A stretch of DNA of 64,000 bases from MED-G105 sp039814575 (lineage in GTDB: Bacteria > Pseudomonadota > Alphaproteobacteria > Caulobacterales > Parvularculaceae): positions 1 through 64,000 of the forward strand of contig JBCCAY010000013.1 of assembly GCA_039814575.1 (NCBI GenBank). Reading direction: 5' to 3'. A program made the position numbers and the translations under genes. Shown here piece after piece: positions 60,162 through 64,000 of the stretch; position 1 is the stretch's first letter, and the number at the start of each line of letters is the position of its first letter. The notes beneath the pieces were generated by a model. That model was not told where the DNA came from and did no database searches. It saw only the letters and a list, made by a program, of their open reading frames with translations.

Positions 60162-60357
60162 ATTACAAAATTATGAAAATTGGTCAAGCGCCCTAAACTG
60201 TACTGGGCGCAAAAGTCGCTGCAAAAAGCAGTTACCAGTACTGGAAACGTCGGACGCCTCAGGGGCCGACCAACCCTAAGTCCGGAGTGTAAGCACTATC
60301 AGCGGCACTTCTCCGGGCAGAACGACCAATCGTGGAGAGACTTTGAGGGGATATCGG

Positions 60358-61071
60358 ATGGGGAACGCAGAAGCCGCCTTTGCGGCGATAGACACACAGC
60401 TTTCGGCGCTGCGCTCGGAGCGACCGAGCGCACTACTCGCCGGGCGCCATTCGGCAAAGGGCGCGCGCACCGTAAAGCAAATCCTCAGCGCCGCACGCCG
60501 CGTTTTTGAACGCGACGGTCACGCCAAACTAACGCTGCGCGGCGTCGCCGCGGAGGCCGGCGTTACGGTCGGCAACCTTAACTACTACTTCAGCTCCAAA
60601 GAATTGTTGCTCCATGCGATGCTCAAAGAAGCGCTCGCGGAATATGCAGACGCCCATGTACAGCACATTGCGGACGGCGACGGCGATCCCTTAGAGACCC
60701 TCTTGAACATTGTCGCATTTTACGTCGGTAACGCGCGCGGCGCTTATCCTCTGTTTTTTCAAATGTGGGGATATGCCGGCGCAGAACCAGAAGCCCGCGA
60801 ACTCGTAAGCGCGCTCTATCTCTCTATCGGCCGGCTGACGTCGCATCTCGTTGCGGCGGCGAACCCCAATCTCGATGACCAGGCGGTTCGCCAAACCGTC
60901 TTGCAGATTTTCAGCCTCGAGGAGGGCGTGAAACTTTTCATCGGCTTGTCTGACCCCAATGGCGACGCGATGCGCAATGTGGAAGACGATGTGAAAATGC
61001 TCACGCGACGCATTGTAACGGGCTCAACGCCGTTCAGCCGAACACTTGGCGACGGCACCGCCCCGTCGTGA
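60358..61071 (+). CDS. TetR-family transcriptional regulator
   Basis: A 237-residue TetR-type repressor with a longer-than-usual N-terminal tail of about 35 residues. The helix-turn-helix lies at about 43-85: ILSAARRVFERDGHAKLTLRGVAAEAGVTVGNLNYYFSSKELLL, with the family's Y-F/YF-x-S-K end. The C-terminal ligand domain (about 90-230) has no assigned ligand. The ATG at 60358 has GAGGGG seven bases upstream; a TTG at 60343 is less likely. It may regulate the pirin and SDR genes that follow on the same strand, or itself. Confidence 0.87.
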   Translation: MGNAEAAFAAIDTQLSALRSERPSALLAGRHSAKGARTVKQILSAARRVFERDGHAKLTLRGVAAEAGVTVGNLNYYFSSKELLLHAMLKEALAEYADAHVQHIADGDGDPLETLLNIVAFYVGNARGAYPLFFQMWGYAGAEPEARELVSALYLSIGRLTSHLVAAANPNLDDQAVRQTVLQIFSLEEGVKLFIGLSDPNGDAMRNVEDDVKMLTRRIVTGSTPFSRTLGDGTAPS

Positions 61072-61255
61072 GCGACTACCTCCTGGGCAAGTAAGGCAAA
61101 AACAGCGCCGAGGCTCCCCTCATCCAACAAAGACGAACCGCATTGGCAGCGGCCAACCGACAGTAAAACATCGCCTACGGAATTTCATGGCAATTCCCGT
61201 AAAACGCGCGTAAACTCAATTTACTATTAACCGTATAAATCCGACGACGCCGCGC

Positions 61256-62161
61256 ATGCAGACTTCTCCCTCTAAAGCTATCGATCTTGTCATCGAACCC
61301 CGCCCCCGCGATCTTGGCGGTTTCTCCGTTTTGCGGGTTCTACCCTACGCCAAGCGGCGCATGGTCGGACCGTTCATTTTCTTCGACGAATTAGGCCCCG
61401 TCGACTTCGCCCCCGGCGAGGGCGTCGATGTGCGCCCCCACCCCCATATTGGGCTCGCGACGGTGTCTTATCTCTTCGCAGGCGAACTCCGCCACAAAGA
61501 CGACCTTGGAACCGACCTCATCATTCATCCGGGCGACGTGAATTGGATGACGGCCGGCCGCGGCATCGTCCATTCGGAGCGCACGGACGCCGACAAACGC
61601 GCCAGCGGGCAAACCATGCATCTCATCCAAACTTGGGTCGCCCTTCCCGCCGAGCACGAAGACACGGACCCCGCTTTCGATCATTTCCCAAAAGCCGTCC
61701 TTCCGACAATCGAACGCGAAAAACTCTCTATGCGGCTTATCGCCGGCGCCGCATTTGGCGAGGCGTCACCCGTTAAGACCTTTTCGCCGATGTTTTATCT
61801 GGCGGCGGAAGCCGAGGCCGGGGCCAACATTCCAACGCCGTCCGACCATGAAGAGCGCGCGCTTTATATTGTTGAGGGAACCGTGGCGGTCGACGGCGCG
61901 CCCCATGGCGCTGGTCGCCTGCTGGTGTTTAAGCCGGGCGCCGAGCCGTCAATTGTCACGCAAACGCCGGTGAAGGCGATGCTCCTCGGCGGCGTCCCCT
62001 TAGGCGAGCGCCGCATCTGGTGGAACCTTGTCGCCACAAGCGATGAAAAAATTGAAGCGGCGAAACGCGCCTGGACGAAAGCGACCGAAGAGGGCTTTAA
62101 AGGCGACGGCTTCGGCTTGCCACCCGGCGAAACGGACTTCATTCCGCTGCCAGACAAATGA
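61256..62161 (+). CDS. pirin-family protein
   Basis: A 301-residue bicupin of the pirin family. The N-terminal cupin has RPHPHIGLATVSYL near 62-75 and RGIVHSER near 101-108. These hold the metal ligands (His, His, His, Glu). The C-terminal cupin is recognised by ERALYIVEGTVAVDG and FKPGAE. Bacterial pirins can have quercetin 2,3-dioxygenase activity or act as redox-sensing proteins; the function here is open. It is followed after 41 bases by an SDR gene on the same strand. Confidence 0.92.
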   Translation: MQTSPSKAIDLVIEPRPRDLGGFSVLRVLPYAKRRMVGPFIFFDELGPVDFAPGEGVDVRPHPHIGLATVSYLFAGELRHKDDLGTDLIIHPGDVNWMTAGRGIVHSERTDADKRASGQTMHLIQTWVALPAEHEDTDPAFDHFPKAVLPTIEREKLSMRLIAGAAFGEASPVKTFSPMFYLAAEAEAGANIPTPSDHEERALYIVEGTVAVDGAPHGAGRLLVFKPGAEPSIVTQTPVKAMLLGGVPLGERRIWWNLVATSDEKIEAAKRAWTKATEEGFKGDGFGLPPGETDFIPLPDK

Positions 62162-62202
62162 GCGAAGCCGGACCAGTGAATGAAAATGAGCGCTGATAAT
62201 CG

Positions 62203-62949
62203 ATGACGACGCCTTTAACGCCCGACCTCAACGGAAAGCTCACCCTTGTCACCGGCGCCTCGCGCGGCATCGGTTACGCCATGGCGAAAACCCTCGCCGC
62301 CGCGGGCGCGCATGTCTTAGCGCTGGCGCGCACCGTCGGCGGTTTGGAAGAACTCGACGATGAAATCCGCGCCGCCGGCGGCGCGTGCTCGCTCATCCCC
62401 GCTGACCTCACGGACGCCGACGCCATCGCACAGCTTGGCCCGGCGCTTGGCGAACGCTTCGGCAAACTCGACATTCTTTTGGCGAACGCCGGCGATCTCG
62501 GCGAACTGGCGCCGATTACCGATATCGACCCGGAGATTTGGGCGCGCGCCTTCTCCGTCAACGTTACCGGCAATTGGCATCTTTTACGCACCTTGTCGCC
62601 GCTCCTCGCCGTCGCACCCGCCGGCCGGGCGATCTTCCTCACCTCCCGTGTCGGCGGCGAGACGCAACGCGCCTATTGGGGCGCTTATGCAGCCAGCAAG
62701 GCGGCGCTGGAAATGATGGCGAAAACTTATGCGGCGGAGATGAAAGCGACAAACGTCCGTGTCGCCATTATCGACCCAGGCGCGATGCGCACCCGCATGC
62801 GGGCGACGGCGATGCCCGGAGAAGACCCGGAAACCTTGCCCGATCCGAGCGAACTGGCGCCTCTCATCCTACACGCGTCGTCACCGGACTATGACGGCGA
62901 GGCCGAACGTCTCGTTTTTCGCAATTGGAAAGACGAAGGCGTTATCTAA
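62203..62949 (+). CDS. short-chain dehydrogenase/reductase (SDR)
   Basis: A 248-residue classical SDR. TGASRGIGYAMAKTL at about 18-32 is the cofactor motif. LANAGDLGE stands for NNAG. TSRVGGETQRAYWGAYAASKAAL holds the catalytic Ser and the YAASK motif. The product is probably a carbonyl reductase acting in the cytoplasm. Arg after the second strand (LALARTVG) suggests NADP(H). It may be co-transcribed with the pirin gene. The substrate cannot be predicted. Confidence 0.88.
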   Translation: MTTPLTPDLNGKLTLVTGASRGIGYAMAKTLAAAGAHVLALARTVGGLEELDDEIRAAGGACSLIPADLTDADAIAQLGPALGERFGKLDILLANAGDLGELAPITDIDPEIWARAFSVNVTGNWHLLRTLSPLLAVAPAGRAIFLTSRVGGETQRAYWGAYAASKAALEMMAKTYAAEMKATNVRVAIIDPGAMRTRMRATAMPGEDPETLPDPSELAPLILHASSPDYDGEAERLVFRNWKDEGVI

Positions 62950-62988
62950 CGCACCGTCGACTGTTTGCGCGAAGAGCCGACTTATGTC

Positions 62989-64000
62989 CTATTGCTTTTT
63001 ATTTTTATCGGCAAACGGATTATCTGGCCGTTTCAGGATTAAGCGCAACGGCACTGCCGGTAAGTCGAACGCTTCTCGCAAACTATTGACGAGATAACGC
63101 TGATACGACGCCGGAACGTCCGCAGCGCGGGTGCATTTCGCAACAAAGGTCGGCGGACGCGTTTTGATCTGCGCGATATAGCGAAGCTTAATCCGCTGCC
63201 CGGCGACGCCCGGCGGCGGGTGACGCGCCACGGCGTCTTTCAGCCAAATATTGAGATCCGGCGTTTTGATCCGCGCATTCCAATCATAATAGATGCGCGT
63301 CACAACCGGCATGAGTTTGTCGACCGACCGCCCCGTTAAGGCCGAGAAATAGACGATCGGCGCACCAGGCGCTTGCGGCAGTAACCGGGCGGCCTTCTCG
63401 CGTAAGTCCGCCGCCGCCTTGCTTTTATCTTCGATCAAATCCCATTTATTAATGCCGATGACGAGCGCGCGCCCTTCCCGCAACGCCAAATCAGCGATTT
63501 GCAGGTCTTGCTTCTCGAACGGCGCTTCAGCGTCAGTCATCAGTACGACGACTTCTGCAAACCGAACGGCGCGCAAACCGTCAGCGACGGAGAGCTTCTC
63601 AAGCTTCTCCTGCACTTTTGCTTTTTTGCGCATGCCAGCAGTGTCGTAGAGCTTGATCGGCCACTCTCGATCGTCCCCCTGCCACCGCCATTCTACAGAA
63701 ATCGAGTCGCGGGTGATGCCGGCTTCGGGTCCGGTTAGTAAGCGGTCTTCGCCGATCAGTCGATTAATCAAGGTCGACTTGCCAGCGTTCGGCCGTCCAA
63801 CAATCGCCACACGCAAAGGCTTGCGCGGATCATCCCACGCTTCCTTTTCGCCGTCGCTGGCAATGACCTCGTCGTCAATGTCTTGACCGTTTTCTTCACG
63901 AAAATCATCGGAGGCGACTTGCCGGTGTTCTTCTTCATGCGCTTCAATGACGGGCGCAAGAGCGCTGAAAAGCTCGGCCAAACCAACACCGTGTTCGGCT
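62989..64000 (-). CDS. der: ribosome-associated GTPase Der (EngA), 5' part outside the window
   Basis: The C-terminal 337 codons of Der, a double-GTPase needed for 50S subunit assembly. The frame is open to the right edge and begins there with AEHGVGLAELFSAL, the usual end of the first G domain, so the start lies beyond the window. An acidic linker of about 40 residues follows. The second G domain has GRPNAGKST (G1), DTAG (G3) and NKWD (G4). The C-terminal KH-like domain ends with PLRLILKRPDNPF. A TTG at 63981 gives an apparent short frame but is not a real start. The convergent neighbour is the SDR gene. Confidence 0.95.
   Translation of the reverse strand, partial: AEHGVGLAELFSALAPVIEAHEEEHRQVASDDFREENGQDIDDEVIASDGEKEAWDDPRKPLRVAIVGRPNAGKSTLINRLIGEDRLLTGPEAGITRDSISVEWRWQGDDREWPIKLYDTAGMRKKAKVQEKLEKLSVADGLRAVRFAEVVVLMTDAEAPFEKQDLQIADLALREGRALVIGINKWDLIEDKSKAAADLREKAARLLPQAPGAPIVYFSALTGRSVDKLMPVVTRIYYDWNARIKTPDLNIWLKDAVARHPPPGVAGQRIKLRYIAQIKTRPPTFVAKCTRAADVPASYQRYLVNSLREAFDLPAVPLRLILKRPDNPFADKNKKQ

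Larger units (their letters stand above)
59913..60357. other. intergenic region with hairpins between trmFO and the TetR gene
   Basis: About 445 bases with no coding frame I trust. A perfect 13-bp GC-rich hairpin lies at 59996-60023. Two further hairpins end in a T-run at 60094-60161, a possible small RNA. Bases 60180-60350 hold no recognisable gene and should contain the tetR promoter. Confidence 0.5.

Noticed and set aside
1..64000. tRNA, rRNA or CRISPR array
   Set aside because: None was recognised: no regular spaced repeats of the CRISPR type and no cloverleaf-like segment seen when reading the intergenic regions.

Overview
The window is a GC-rich stretch of an alphaproteobacterial chromosome. 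The lineage is suggested by the SUF operon layout (Rrf2 regulator, second cysteine desulfurase, sufBCDS, DUF59 protein, SufA-type carrier), by NAD-linked molybdenum formate dehydrogenase genes, by the petABC bc1 operon, and by a perfect TTAA-N7-TTAA CtrA-type box. I cannot assign a genus. No rRNA, tRNA, CRISPR array, prophage or replication origin was seen. The only mobile DNA is an IS481-type transposase tail at the left edge, fused to a 5'-truncated rarD.

Left third (1-22000). An epoxide-hydrolase-like gene faces a compact formate dehydrogenase operon, fdsG-fdsB-fdsA-fdhD-mobA, which carries the catalytic subunits plus the sulfuration and cofactor-nucleotide steps but no fdsD. Next come two NAD(P)-dependent oxidoreductases, a TonB-dependent receptor and a TPR-sulfotransferase, all on the minus strand. 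A plus-strand cassette follows: a LysR regulator, a lipoprotein carboxylesterase, a BCCT transporter and the two subunits of aconitase X (probable cis-3-hydroxy-L-proline dehydratase). It looks like an uptake and breakdown module for a small amino-acid-like compound.

Middle (22000-46700). The cytochrome bc1 operon ends in a clear terminator. It is followed by trmL, hemF and a secreted serine hydrolase with five N-terminal tandem repeats. From 29917 to 44057 lies a minus-strand exopolysaccharide locus of the XrtA/PEP-CTERM-associated type: sugar transferase, helical-repeat protein, export lipoprotein, chain-length protein, tyrosine autokinase, outer-membrane barrel, ATPase with a very long acidic tail, deacetylase, FemAB protein and glycosyltransferase. 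The exosortase itself is not in the window. A divergent gene fuses a GT4 glycosyltransferase to a WalW/deacetylase-like domain.

Right third (46700-64000). An orphan FliO-like gene precedes the SUF iron-sulfur operon, transcribed leftward from iscR at 55038. An Imm32-like immunity protein gene is translationally coupled between sufB and sufC. Beyond it are an alpha/beta hydrolase, two related multi-pass membrane proteins, trmFO, an intergenic region with strong hairpins and a possible small RNA, a TetR regulator, a pirin, a short-chain dehydrogenase and the 3' part of der, which runs off the right edge.

The best candidates for something undescribed are the Imm32-like gene inside the SUF operon, the esterase-BCCT-AcnX cassette, the EPS locus without an adjacent exosortase, and the GT4-WalW fusion. 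Starts were moved from the longest frame wherever a Shine-Dalgarno sequence or family alignment favoured another codon; each case is stated.
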